Below the pieces are notes generated by a model, which saw only the letters and a list, made by a program, of their open reading frames with translations, made no database searches and had not been told where the DNA came from. Below are positions 27,085-38,545 of a stretch of 64,000 bases of DNA, piece by piece. The DNA is from Podocnemis expansa (lineage: Eukaryota > Chordata > Testudines > Podocnemididae). Each line of letters opens with the position of its first letter. The stretch's first letter is position 1. Where the stretch lies: assembly GCA_007922195.1 (NCBI GenBank), contig ML682008.1, forward strand, positions 4,105,077-4,169,076, read 5' to 3'. Made by a program: the position numbers and the translations under genes.

Positions 27085-28971
27085 TAAATGGACAGTGAGC
27101 TGAAACACAAAGGGGAAGCTTGCAAGAAATGAAAGCTTGGTCAGATGACTTGGAGCAGTATTATGATATTGCTTGGTACTGCAGGGATAAAATCAGGAAG
27201 GGCAAAAGGCAGTTGGAGTTGCAGCTAGCAAGTGATGTGAAGTGTAACAGGAAAGGGTTCTGCGAGTGTGTTAGTAACAAGAAGTGGATCAGGGATGGTG
27301 CAGGTCCCTTACTGAATGGGGCAGGCAACCTAGTTGTGGATGATGAAGAAAAGGCTGAAGTACTCAATGTTTTTTTTTTACTTCAGTCTTCACAGGCAGG
27401 GTCAGCTCCCAGTCTACTGCACCAGACAACACAGAATGGGGATATGGAGAGCGGCCATTAGTGATGGAAGGTCAGGTTAGGGACTACTAAGAGAAGTTGG
27501 ACATGAACAAGTCTATGGGGCCAGATGAACTGCATCCAATGGTGGTGAGGGAGTTGGCCAATGTGGTTGCAGAGCCACTGGCCATTATCTCTGAAGACTT
27601 GTGGTCATTGGGGGAGGTCCCAGATGATTGCAAAAAGGCAAATATAGTACATATCTTTAAGAAAGGGAAAAGGGAGGATCCAGGGACCTACAGACCAATC
27701 AGCCTCACCTCAATCCCTGAAAGAATCAAGGAGCAGGTCCACAGAGAATCCATTCTGAAACACTTGGAGGAAAACAGAGTGCGCAGGAACAGTCAGCATG
27801 GATTCACCAAGGGCAAATTGAGTCTGACCAACCTCATTGCCTTCTCTGATAAGATGACTGGCTTTGTAGATGTGGGAATAGCTGTCAGCGTGATATACCT
27901 TGACTTTAGCAAATCTTTTGATAGGCTTCCCACAGCATGCTTGTCAGCAAGTTTAGAAAATATGGTTTGGGCAAATGTACTGTAAGGCAGACAGAAAGCT
28001 GACTAGATCATCAGGTTCAGCTGATAGGGATCAATGGCTCAATGTCTAGTTGGCAACCAGTAACAAGCAGAGTGCTCCAAGGTATGGTCCTGGGCCCAAT
28101 TTTGTTCAACATCTTGATTAGTGATCTGGATGATGGTATAGGTTGCATGCTTAGTAAGTTTGTGGATGACACCAAACTAGGGGGGATGGTAGATGTGCTG
28201 GAGGTTAGGGAAGGGATTCAGGGAAACCTGGACAAATTGGAGCATTGGGCCAAATGAACTCCCATGAGGTTCAACAAGGACAAGTGCCAAGTACTGCATT
28301 TAGGACAGGAAAATCCCATGTACTGCTGCAGGCAGGGGATTTACCAGCTAAATAGCAAATCTGTAGAAAAGGACCCAGGGGTTATGGTCGACAGGAAGCT
28401 GGATATGAGTCAACACCATGCCCTTGTTGCCAAAAAGGCCAAAAACATATTGGGCTCCATGAGTAGGAGTGTTGCCAAAAGATTGTGGGATGTGATTATT
28501 GCCCTCTATTCAGCACTGGTGTAAACCACATTTGGAATACTGTTTCCAGTTTTGGGCTCCCCACTACAGAAGGGATGTGGACAGTTTAGAAAGAGTCCAG
28601 CAGAGGGCAATGAAAATTATTAGGAGGCTGGGTTATAAGACTTAGGAGAGACTGAAGGAACTAAGCTTATTTAGTTTGCAGAAGAGAAGAGTGGAGGGGT
28701 GGGTGGTATTTGATAACAGCCTTCGACTACTTTAAGGCATGCTCCAAAGAGGAGCGAGCTAGGCTATTCTCAGTGGTGGCAGAGGACAGAACAAGAGCAA
28801 TGGTTTCAAGCTGCAGTTGAGGATGTCTAGGTTGGATATTATGATAAACATTGTCACTGGTAAAGTGGTGATGCACTGTAATGGGTTGAGTAGGGAGGTT
28901 GTGGAATCTCCATCTTTGGAAACTTTTAAGATCTAGTTGGATAAAATCCTGGCTGGGATGATTTAGTGGGA
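27085..28971 (+). mobile_element. CR1 LINE, 5'-truncated, ORF2 reverse transcriptase
   Basis: Long partial frames remain. 27497-27985 encodes the RT N-terminal part with GPDELHPMVVRELA, YRPISLTS, QHGFTKG and YLDFSKSFD. 28042-28257 encodes VLQGMVLGPILFNILISDLD and FVDDTKLGG, where most CR1 copies have FADD at the catalytic motif. 28264-28524 gives the thumb region MRFNKDKCQVLHLG. Frame breaks between blocks, and stops such as that in the 3' part, show it is dead. The 3' UTR is interrupted by a GC-rich element at 28972. Confidence 0.9.
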
Positions 28972-29492
28972 GCAGAGCCATCCCTGAGGGGGGGTGAGAG
29001 GGGCGACTGCCCTGGACCCCATGGTTCAAAGGGCCCCACGCTGTCCTGCCCTGAGCAGGGCAGCATGGGGTCTTTATGGCTGCCCCCCACAGCTGTGCTG
29101 TTCCCTGCCCCTCCCTGCTGCTTTCAGCCCCGAGCTGAAGTCAGCGGGGGGGGGCGGGAGGCAGAGCGCAGAGCCGGCCCCTGCTCCCAGCTGGCTCTGG
29201 GGGCACAAAGAGCCAGCCCAGGGGCGGAGCAGGCCAGCCCAGAAGTCAAGCTTCTCTCTATGGCCCCTTCCCTGGGCTGACTGTTCTGCCCTGGGAGTGG
29301 GATTGGTCAGCCTGGAGGTGGGGCATCAGAGCAGAGCCCAGCCCCCAGACTGGCCCACTCCACCCCCAGGGACAGGGGAGGAGCAGCACTGCAGACCAGC
29401 CTGCACCTGCCCACTGCAGGGCGGGGCCAGGGCGCCACACAGGCCAGTTGGCCATGGGCCCTGCACCCCGCTGGGGACACCCCTGAGAGGGA
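28972..29492. mobile_element. GC-rich non-autonomous repeat (family A) inserted in CR1
   Basis: It separates GATGATTTAGTGGG of the CR1 3' UTR from AGTAGTCCTGCTTTTAGCAG. The start GAGCCATCCCTGAGG and the end GGGCCCTGCACCCCGCTGGG match the element at 7296-7690. Internal open frames up to 177 codons are compositional. Confidence 0.7.
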
Positions 29493-29561
29493 GTAGTCCT
29501 GCTTTTAGCAGGGGGTGGACTAGATAACCTCATGACATCCCTTCCAGCCCTAACATTCTAT
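29493..29561 (+). mobile_element. CR1 LINE 3' terminus
   Basis: It resumes the CR1 3' UTR: AGTAGTCCTGCTTTTAGCAG, then GACTAGATAACCTCATGACATCCCTTCCAG and the terminal ATTCTATG. More of the terminal repeat (GATTCGATGATTCTGTG) appears at 30067 after the palindromic insertion. Confidence 0.85.
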
Positions 29562-30064
29562 GGTTATGTCTACACTTAAGAAGTTAGTTTGAATTAATTA
29601 ATTAATTCAAACTAATCATGATTCATTCAAACTAAGTTACTTCGAACTAACATGTCCGCACTAGAGACCCAAATCAAACTAGCATGTCCACGGACAAGAC
29701 CTTCTAGGTTGATTTGGGAGGGGGCACCTTGGGAAGTGTGGTAACATGGCCCCAGAGAAGAGCCATGCCCCACTCAATACATAGAAAAAGGAAGGCACCC
29801 TGGAACGAAGAAGGTCAAACTGCATTAATTTGAACTAATGGTTCGAATTAATGTGGCTCCACTGAGTTAATTTGAACTAATAAGTTTGAATTAACCATTA
29901 CTTCACAGTTAAGTGAGGTTTTATAACTTTGAAGTAAGCGTTCATTACGTCAAACTAAGGAATTCCTTAGTTCGAAGTAATGAAAGTCAGTGTAGCCATG
30001 TGTTAATTTAATTTCAATTAATCCATATTAATTCAAACTAAATTGTAAGTGTAGACATACCCCA
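29562..30064. mobile_element. Long palindromic element (TTTGAATTAA family) inserted in CR1 tail
   Basis: The ends are GGTTATGTCTACACTTAAG and AAGTGTAGACATACC. The interior repeats TTTGAATTAATT, GTTCGAATTAATG and TTCGAAGTAATG words around a centre near 29810. It interrupts the CR1 3' terminal repeat. Its ends resemble those of the TTTCGAAATAA elements (TATGTCYACAC), so the two families are related by termini. Confidence 0.78.
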
Positions 30065-32420
30065 TCGATTCGATGATTCTGTGAAATGGATAGTTCTTTA
30101 TTTATGGCATGTTGAATGGCAATGACCCATCAGGAAAGGAACATGAACATCAAACTCAGGTCAACATATTTAAAATAATCTTCCAAAATACATCTCTTTA
30201 TTTGCCCCCCTAAAACAAATGTATATAGACAGTTTCTATTCCTTTTAAAACATGGTAGATGAAGGAAGACAAAAATACTTTTTTCCAGCTATGAGTTACC
30301 ACAGCTTTCACTTACAATAGCAAAATGACAGTGAATAGCCGGATTTCCCTCTTGAATGGTGTTAATGAATAGAGGAAAGTACTGCAGGAACAGGTACTAG
30401 CCCTTGCGCTGATTATCATGTGCCAGAACACGAGCCATGTCCGCTAATATCCTGTTCATTCCAAAAGAGGCCTCAGACAAGACTGGCAGGACTGTTAACA
30501 AACTCTGCAGTCAAGCCCAAGGTCAGAAACACTTTGTGTATTCACAATTAAGACTGGAGAACGCAAGTTCTTAAAAATATCCCCCACTGCCCATTGTCCT
30601 GCATAGGCCCAGTTAGTGGAATTTCATTCATCCTTCTCAGCCTCTTAACTGTGGAGATCAAGAAACTGAGCTTGCATATTGATGCCCAAGTAAGAACTAC
30701 CATGGCAAGATTAAAAAAAAAATCACATGATCATGACAAAATTCCAGCTTCCATTGAGTAAAAAATAGTAAGTTTCAGGTCCTCATGATTGGGAAGAAAA
30801 ATTTGAAAATGCAAACTCAGTATAATTAGCAGGGAGATGTCTTCCAGGAGTCAGCAGGGAGCTTGAAAGAATATTTCTTAGAAGTATGATCTGGCCCATC
30901 TATCTTAATGAGATGTTAATTCTAAGACCTGCAGACAACAGGGTCCTCCATGTGTGATGAGAGGATGAGAACTCCAACATCATAAGGCAGCCTCTTTAAC
31001 ACCTCCCCATCCCCAGCTTAAACATTCAACAAGTATTGTATTCCATTGGCGAGATCTTCATCTTGCGTATATCAGCAGAGCACTAATGACTTCAGTGAGG
31101 CAATCCTGCTTTACACCAGCTGATGATTTGGTCGCCTGTGACCTAACACCAGAAACAGGTGTGTCAATTACTGATACTCAAGTAGGAATAAAATCATTAA
31201 GCTTGGCTTATTTCTGTCATACATTATATGTAGTATGTACATGTTAATATGAAAATAACTGCTTTAGGTTTTTCATGTTGTCTGTTCCTTTTAAACAGCT
31301 GTTAACTTTTGCATATACAAGATTGATAGTTTTGCAGAATTGTTCTTTGTGCAAACATAGGAAAATTATCCTGAGTTCTAAGGGTAAATTTGGGGACTTA
31401 AAATACTGCTTTGACATGGCAGTAACTTCCTCATAAGTTCTCTCTTTTCTTAGCAACTAGCTTTAATTGTACTTATTCTTATGATCAAAGTACAAAATGT
31501 CCAGAACAAAGCATTATTCTTGTTGACATCCATCACAGAATTATGTATTTGTATTTATTTGCCATAGTTTTGTAAATATTTTACTTTTTAAAAGTAAGAG
31601 TATTGTCTTAATGGTTGGGAACAGGATTCCTGGCTTCTAGACTCAGTTCTATCACTGAATCAGATAGGCTAGGACAAATCACTTTCTGTGCCTCAGCTGG
31701 CCCTTTGGTGAAATGGGGATGATAAATACCAGTCACGTAAGTGCATTGGGAAGTGAAAGTAGTGTTTGAAGAGTGTTTTAAATTCCTCCAATGAGACAAG
31801 TTTTGTGTGTAAAACATAATAGCACAGTGGGTCCAAAAGTTGAATTCTCAAAAGTTCAGAGTGACCTTGCAGTCAGTAAATTCAACCACTGAGGAATTCC
31901 CCCACCTAGGGGAATGCTGAGTTACTGTTCAGTTGCTATAACAGCTTGTATCATGACCCTTCTGGAGCTCTGGCATATGGGGCATGATTAGAGAAAGAAA
32001 ACATTTACAAGTTACATCAGCTTTCATGAGGCTCCGAGTTTTGCAAGGAACCACAATGGTGAATGCAAAGAAAGCTTACAGCTCTCTTGAGTCTTCTTTT
32101 CCCTGATCTAGTAACAAATTGGTCCAGAGGATGTGGTTTCAGTTTTGGTGGATTCCATCAAATGTACATATTTGAGGCTCTCTCTTAGGCACTTTAGACT
32201 TCTACATTAGGTCCCTTCCTTGAGCTATCTAACCACCTTCAGTTTAAGTAGGGGAAAACAATACCAATGTGCAAACTTAACCCCCACAATCATTGTGCTG
32301 GACATTTCAGTAGCAAGATCTAATTCTCTGAATTTCTGATGAGTCCAACTTTTATGTAAAAGGTCAACAGTCCACAAGTTAAATGTATTTCTTAAAAGAA
32401 TTCCATTTGTTTTCCCTCAG
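30065..32420 (+). other. SEMA3E intron g-h, 3' part
   Basis: Mostly unique AT-rich sequence containing an MIR-like copy. Around 31050-31130 there is a decayed copy of a short palindromic repeat (TTTACACCAGCTGATGATTTGG). The exon h acceptor ends it. Confidence 0.5.
31610..31790 (+). repeat. MIR-like repeat
   Basis: ATTCCTGGCTTCTAGACTCAGTTCTATCACTG, then CTAGGACAAATCACTTTCTGTGCCTCAG and GGTGAAATGGGGATGATAAATACC is MIR-type core and tail order. Confidence 0.65.
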
Positions 32421-32488
32421 ACGTTTCCGCAGACAAGACGTTCGACACGGAAATGCCGCTCAACAGTGCTTTGGCCAGCAATTCATTG
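32421..32488 (+). CDS. SEMA3E: SEMA3E exon h (furin-site linker)
   Basis: The acceptor is TTTTCCCTCAG ending at 32420 and the donor is GTAATC at 32489. One base completes Arg285; residues 286-307 follow (RFRRQDVRHGNAAQQCFGQQ then FI), with one base of Gly308 (next intron phase 1). RFRRQD (286-291), preceded by Lys-Arg, is a furin-type R-x-R-R site. Cleavage at this site in SEMA3E is known to release a shorter active form (p61). Cys301 sits in the linker between PSI and Ig. At 68 bp the exon is too short to stand out as an open frame and was found by phase and protein match. Its loss would remove the furin site and shift the frame. Confidence 0.93.
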
Positions 32489-33730
32489 GTAATCCAGGCA
32501 CAGAACAGCAGAATACTAGTGAATCCTGAGAGCAAAACAGCACAGATTTTACAGTGGAGAAACATCAAGGGATGGATTCTGACCACAGTTACACAATTTT
32601 TGTATTGATGTAACTCCTGATTTACCTCAGTGAGATTAGACCACCAAGGCCCCAGTGCAAGAAAGCATCCCATTTCAACACAGCTTAACTATGTATTGTG
32701 TTGAACTCTCATTAGGAATATGCTTGAGTGTTCTCCTACAGCCATGGTTAAATGCTTACAGGCTTACAGGCATGCTTAAATGCTCTCCACAGCCACAGTC
32801 CAAATCCTGCAAAGTGCTGAGTGCCCTCAGAGCCCATTGATTACAACTGCTGATACTGTGTTTTCACAAAAACTTGGATCGATAGCAGCAACCAGGGGAC
32901 ACTGAGATTCTAGCCAGATCAGGCCCAATAAATCTATAGAAAAAAAAAATAGAGCTTTCTCTGTGACAGATGTTTCTCCAGAGAAAATTATGCTGAATTT
33001 GTATTTTTTCTGCAGGATTGAATCAAATTTGAAAGGAAAATTTTTCAAGATGAAATATTTGTTGAATTTGTCCTGGGGCATTTCAGGCACTCCATTTTCA
33101 ACAGGAGATCATTATATATTCTCTGGAGCTTTTTGCTTGGAAAAAAATACAGAGCATCTATGGCCTACTGTAACACTTAATTGTAAAACTTCATGCAATG
33201 AAGGCCATAGATATGACTGTGAACTACACAGGAGACCTCACAGTAGAGCATAAAAAATTTTAAATAAGAGAGAGAATAATCGTGGTTCTTAATCCCCAGA
33301 CTTCTGGGGCAGAAACTGATCTCAAGTTGGTATCTGGAAAACTTCTTCTTCTTCTCTACTCTTATTATACTATAAGAAATTTAACTAGAAAGACCACTGG
33401 TCTGTTCCACTATGGGATCTTTTATTTTTGTCCGAACCATGGTTTGGTTTTTTTTTTCTATATATAGGGGTCTACGCCTGACTCTCAGTTAGTGACATTC
33501 AAATGAAATTTTTAGTAACATTTGAGTGGCAAAACTATACACTTGTACTTCCTGTGCATGTCTTGTAGAAATCTGCAGTAGCTTGGTTGGGAATGGTTTC
33601 CTATCCCATGAATATTTTCAAGAGTTCTAAATGTTTTCATGTCTTGAGATGAGGGGGAAAAATGACATCCCAAAAATGTTTGAAATTGTAGCAATTAAGG
33701 GTTTTTTGTTTTGCATTTTGGATTGATATA

Positions 33731-34155
33731 GAAGTACCTCAGGATTACAAACACCTCAGAAATAGAGCTGGTTCGTAACTCCGAAATATTAATAACACTG
33801 AAAAAAATGTTGTAGTTATTCTTTCATAAGTTTACAACTGAACATCAATTAGTAAAGCTTTAACTTTATGATACAAAAGAGAAATACTGCTTTTAACCAT
33901 GTTAATTTAATTCACACAAGCACAAAAACAATTTCCTTACCTTACCAAATCTTGTTTTTAAACTTGCCCTTAATTTTTTTGGAAGTTTACATGCAATACA
34001 GTGCTATGCTGTATTTGGGTTTTTTTTGTTTGTTTGTTTGTTTGTTTGTTTGTGTTCACCTCTGCTGCTGCCTGATTGCCTACTTCCAAATGGGGTATAC
34101 AGTTGACCACTCATTTCGTAATTCTGGTGTTTTTAACTCTGAGATTCCCCTGTAG
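33731..34155. mobile_element. Tc1/mariner- or Tigger-like non-autonomous element
   Basis: The left end, GTACCTCAGGATTACAAACACC, is mirrored by the right end GGTGTTTTTAACTCTGAGATTCC. Interior words such as ATTCTTTCATAAGTTTACAACTGAACATC match a repeat I recall from turtle DNA. A (GTTT)n run at 34025-34054 has expanded inside it. Confidence 0.55.
34025..34054. repeat. (GTTT)n microsatellite
   Basis: About seven GTTT units. Confidence 0.85.
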
Positions 34156-34543
34156 TTCATTCTGATGGTTTTGGAATATTTTGTTTTGATTTTCATATTT
34201 CCTGCTTTTCTAAATTTTGTTTCAGTCTAGTTATCCTGTATTTGAAATGCAATGTTGTTTTTCACTAGGACTCCAGAATTTTTGTTTTGAAATCATTGAA
34301 ATGAAACATTTTAAAAAATGGAATCTTTTTCCCTGATATTTTTCTGAGTCAGAAAATTCATCAAACCTGACCTTGTTTCTTGAGCAGTTTGGTTTTGATT
34401 AATCAACATTTTTATTTAAAAAAGAAGAAAAAGGCTTACAAAAATTTCCAACTGCAGCTCTAAATTGTTCAGGTTTGGGACACACTATACAAAACAGTTT
34501 GGGGTCTGAAAGTTTGATCTTGTAACATGCTAAGAAATCTGGT

Positions 34544-34652
34544 CCTGATCCAGCAAAATAATTTATCTCATGCTAACTTTGAGTCACATAAGTAGACTTA
34601 CAGGCCTCACTGACTTAAAATTAACATGTGCATATGTGCTTTGCTGGATGGA
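34544..34652. repeat. Short fold-back repeat
   Basis: It starts CTGATCCAGCAAAATAATTT and ends ATGTGCTTTGCTGGATGG, with self-complementary text between. This is a common short palindromic element of turtles and birds. Confidence 0.65.
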
Positions 34653-35026
34653 GGCCAGAGTGCTTAGCACTTTGAAGGATCATGCCCTGAATACACATGC
34701 ACAGTCATGATCACCTGTCATTCAGTACTTTGGTAGACTATGTTACCTTAGGGTTGGATCCTGTTGGTGATCCTGAGGTGAGGTATGGCCTTCATTCTTC
34801 CTGGAAAGTGTGGGAGCAGATGGTGCTCTACAGTTGTTATGATAAGGCCATTAGCAGATAGTAAAGTTCAATCACTAACTGGAGAGCTATTGGTCAAATT
34901 CCATTCTATGGGTGACATCACAGGAGTTCTTAAAAAGCCCAGCTGGAACATGCTTAAATGAAAAGGATAGCAATTATTTGAGTTACAGAACTTATAAATC
35001 AAGAAGAATCTTATTTTACTTCTCAG

Positions 35027-35166
35027 GAGAAGCCCTGGATAAGACTGAAGAACGGCTGGTATATGGAATAGAGTACAACAGCACACTTCTGGAATGTACC
35101 CCCAGAACTTTACAGGCCAAAGTGATCTGGCTTGTACAGCGAGCTCATGAAGCCAGAAAGGAGGAG
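35027..35166 (+). CDS. SEMA3E: SEMA3E exon i (first half of Ig domain)
   Basis: The acceptor is TTACTTCTCAG ending at 35026 and the donor is GTAATT at 35167. Two bases complete Gly308; residues 309-354 follow, from EALDKTEERLVYGIEYNSTL through LECTPRTLQAKVIW to EARKEE, and the next intron is phase 0. Cys331 (LLECTP) is the first Ig-fold cysteine and Trp342 (KVIW) the core tryptophan. Asn325-Ser-Thr is an N-glycosylation sequon. The open frame that extends upstream from 34912 is intronic, since the acceptor lies within it. Both splice sites are canonical. Confidence 0.94.
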
Positions 35167-36105
35167 GTAATTTCCCATGTAATCATAGCTATACCATTGT
35201 ATAAAAAGGGCCTGCTATATTGGGATCTTACAGGTAAACGAGCTATCATTGACACAGCTGGTATCAGATGATGGATTTTACATAGTGTCATGGACTTCAC
35301 AAACTGTTGGGAACATTATGATTATTTAGGCTGACTTTCTGCCTTAATATGACAAGGAATTGGAGTCAGTGATTCCTGCATCAGTCCTAATTAGTGATGG
35401 TTCAAGGAAACCATAGCTTTTAGAAGTGCATGTTTTACAACTTCAAAGTAATGGAGAATCAACTATTTCCATTTGCAAATCATTCCTACAGCTAATTTCT
35501 ATCACCATTAGAAATGTCACCTTCTTTCCAGTTTGAATGTGTATAGCTTGAATTTCCAATTATTAGTTTTTGTTATTCTTTTGCATACTAGTTTAAAGAA
35601 CTCTTCTAGCATCAGATACCTGCCTTCTGTACTTATAGGTCATGATCCATATGTGCTACCTATATATTCCCCATTACCTGAGACTTTACAATTTTCAGTG
35701 GATTTAAGCTCACAACACCTCTGTAATGTAAGGAAGTGCCATTTTCCCCATGAGGGGACAAGGCACAAAGCAACTTGCCTATTCTCCCACAGGAGACCTA
35801 TAGCAGGCGACGAAACTGAACCAAGTGTCTGAAGTCCAAGGCTAGCATGCTAACAACTGGACCGTCCTTCGTCTCAGTATATAACCCCTTCCTTCCTTCA
35901 ATAAATTTAATATTGTATGCACTTGAGAGGTATATGTTACAGCAGCTTAGATTTGTGTCTGCTGAATACTCACCATTGAATTTGTAGTCAAGTCCCTACA
36001 GGTATACTTAAAAATGTTTGTACTGATGTTTCTAATGCAGTGCTGTGCTATGGTACTCACTGTGACTGCACAGATAATACAGTGTATTGCTGGCTCATTT
36101 CTCAG
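35167..36105 (+). other. SEMA3E intron between exons i and j
   Basis: 939 bp with an old MIR-like copy in reverse and otherwise unique sequence. Confidence 0.6.
35690..35885 (-). repeat. MIR-like repeat, minus strand
   Basis: The plus strand reads CCATTTTCCCCATGAGGGGACAAGGCACAAAGCAACTTGCC, then AACTGAACCAAGTGTCTGAAGTCCAAGGC and GCTAACAACTGGACCGTCC, the reverse of an MIR-type SINE. Confidence 0.65.
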
Positions 36106-36558
36106 GTGAAGACAGATGACAGAATAGTCAAAATGGACCTCGGCCTCTTATTCTTAAGGCTTCACAGGATGGATGCAGGGACCTATTTTTGTCAGACTGT
36201 GGAACACAGCATTGTTCATACAGTCAGAAAAATCACCCTGGAGGTGGTGGAGGAAGAGCGTGTGGATGAAATGTTCAGCAAAGACTATGAGGAGGAGATG
36301 TCTCACAAAATGCCATGTCCGGTACAAAGCAGCATTCCTCAAGGATCAAAACCTTGGTACAAGGAATTTCTGCAGTTAATAGGATACAGCAACTTCCAGA
36401 GGGTTGAGGAGTACTGTGAAAAGGTGTGGTGCACAGATAAGAGGAGGAAAAAGCTGAAAATGTCCTCATCCAAATGGAAGTATGCCAACCTGCAGGAAAA
36501 GAAGGCACGCATCAGGCAGGAGCATTACCGCCTCCCTAGGAACGTAGCTGACTCTTGA
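36106..36558 (+). CDS. SEMA3E: SEMA3E exon j (rest of Ig domain, basic tail, stop)
   Basis: This is the terminal coding exon: acceptor ATTTCTCAG ending at 36105, 150 codons (residues 355-504), stop TGA at 36556-36558. The Ig domain ends with the DAGTYFCQ motif, whose Cys383 pairs with Cys331, followed by EHSIVHTVRKITLEV. A linker with acidic runs follows, then KPWYKEFLQLIGYSNFQRVE and Cys458 and Cys463 (EYCEKVWCT). The tail is basic, with DKRRKKLK at 465-472 and SKWKYAN, and the protein ends PRNVADS. The basic tail of class 3 semaphorins binds neuropilin and heparan sulfate and contains further proprotein-convertase sites. No frameshift or internal stop is present. The ATG upstream at 36040 is intronic. 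Confidence 0.95.
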   Translation: MKTDDRIVKMDLGLLFLRLHRMDAGTYFCQTVEHSIVHTVRKITLEVVEEERVDEMFSKDYEEEMSHKMPCPVQSSIPQGSKPWYKEFLQLIGYSNFQRVEEYCEKVWCTDKRRKKLKMSSSKWKYANLQEKKARIRQEHYRLPRNVADS

Positions 36559-38545
36559 TGGACAAAATCTGTCCATTCTTTCTGGAGGAATTTTTATTTG
36601 GACCTAAGGAAAAGGGAAAAAAACAATTGTGGGTTTGGTAACTGACACAGGTTCATATATATGTATATATATATAAAATAATGGGACTGAAAACAGAAGA
36701 GTGTTCTGTTAAGTTTAGCTTATACTCATGATGACTGTTTAGAGGCAATTAAAAAATCTGCTCAATTAGCTGTTTCTAAATAGGTCATTGCATTCAGAGT
36801 TTTCCATTTAAGGAGAACATGACAATCATTGTACTTGAGCGCTATAGTCAATTGCCCATGTGGACCATGCTTAGTCTGTATATTCTTGCATATTAAGGGA
36901 ATATTAAAGCAAACTGAGTTACCTAAGCACTGACAAGCAGAAGAATAATGTGATGTATAATTTCTATTGGCTTCACAGATTTCCTGTACTTTCTAAAAGC
37001 AGCAGATAGCAAGGTCTTAGCTTTCATTTGTGGCCTGTTTGTCTGTATCCTTTAGAGCCACAAGGTTTGTTAGTGTGGTGTATTCTTATTTCTTAAAATG
37101 TTGAAGGGGAACCTTATTTACTTATCATTGCTTGACTTTACCAATAATTTATGAAGCACAGTGTATCTCTATCGCAGCTAAATAGTATTGCCTTGTAACT
37201 TGGTGTAAATCAGATGCATGCAGAGAACAAAAACAGAATGAAGTTCTTCACTGTAACTTTCCATAAGACATTGGACTTACAGTTGAGTAAGAGTATAAAT
37301 TCTGGTTATAGTAACAAACGTTTGGCTTAGTAGATATAAGATTTATAAGAATGCCCTCTGGTGGCTAAACAGAGCCTTTCCTTTCATTGTTGTACATTTT
37401 CTCCAGAAACGTACATACTTGAATGTTATTCACATTTTACTTATTTGCAGGCTATTTGTTTTCAGCAGGCATTTCCTCAGCCTGTTTACTGCATGTGCTG
37501 AAATCTCAAATATTTTAAACACAGGGTTAGAAATCATATGTACTGCAGAATAGAGTTAAAGAAATAAGCAACATTTTAAGATGTTCAGTTTAATATGCTT
37601 TTGGTGCAATAGGTACTTATAAAAGAGACTGGAAGGTGAAAACTACTAGTATTTGTATAATTGCATGGTCTGTGCCAGGGAAATATTTACCTCAGCACAG
37701 CTGTATTGCTGATCTTGTGAATATGGGAGAGTGTGTTCAAAAGAACAAGAAATCACTTACCACCTGGAATTTAAAAAATTTAAGTTTAAGTTTCATGTTT
37801 TCTTAAAAACATTTTAGCTGAAGGGTCACATGAGAAATCTGATATGAGAATATTAATTGGAATTAAAAAATAAAAGAAAAGTTACAGTTGGGATATAAAA
37901 ATATGAAACAAAATTGTAGCTGGAAAACTCCAGCTGACTGTGAGTTCTGCAGGATCCTTGCTTATCTACTGAGATGGGTTCTAGTGTGTGAATCATTAAA
38001 TAACTAAATCAATTGTGTTTTACCACTAGATAAATAGATAGATAAGCTACAGCCAGGACATAACCTCAATTATAATAAACAGCCTAATCTATAAAATTGG
38101 TCTGCCTCCCAATTTTGAGGTAATTAACCTTATATTTCATGGACGTCCCAGTTAACGGGTTCATAGCCAACTCTCATTCCACCTTCAGCTTCTAATCAGG
38201 AAATGGAGTCTCGGATTAACATTGTGGGGACTACAGATTTGTTATTGTCCTATCAATCCTATTAGTAACCTATCACTTGAGTGACAGTCATTGCTGTGCA
38301 TTCCAGTGTCTCTGAAACACTCTGTATGTGAAATGAACAAAACGGTGTGTCTGTGAGATGGATCAGAGTCTGGAATCAGAGTCTAAAGTTAGCATCAGAA
38401 TGAGCTAAGCTAGGATTTTATCTCTTCAAAAGCATCGTTTACTGGGAGCAGAGCACGTCTTAGTGCTCAGAGGGATGTTGTGTGCAACTTGCCATTAAAC
38501 TGAAGCGGAATTTCATATTATATCAGTCACACAGATAAATAAACC
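36559..38545 (+). other. SEMA3E: Probable SEMA3E 3' UTR
   Basis: Unique AT-rich sequence follows the stop, with no recognised repeat except a TATATA-rich stretch at about 36655-36675. Candidate polyadenylation signals are ATTAAA near 36902, AATAAA at 37869-37874 and AATAAA at 38538-38543. The sequence alone does not show which is used, so the end given is only the last candidate before sequence with no sign of being transcribed. Confidence 0.45.

Larger units (their letters stand above)
32489..35026 (+). other. SEMA3E intron between exons h and i
   Basis: 2.5 kb. It contains short palindromic repeats near 32565-32830, a putative mariner/Tigger-like element and another fold-back repeat. The remainder is unique and AT-rich. 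Confidence 0.5.

Noticed and set aside
28966..29533. Open frames of 177 and 104 codons
   Set aside because: They lie within a GC-rich repeat inserted in a dead CR1; no family resemblance.
34912..35026. Upstream part of the open frame leading into exon i
   Set aside because: It precedes a good acceptor (TTACTTCTCAG) and has no semaphorin similarity; intronic read-through.
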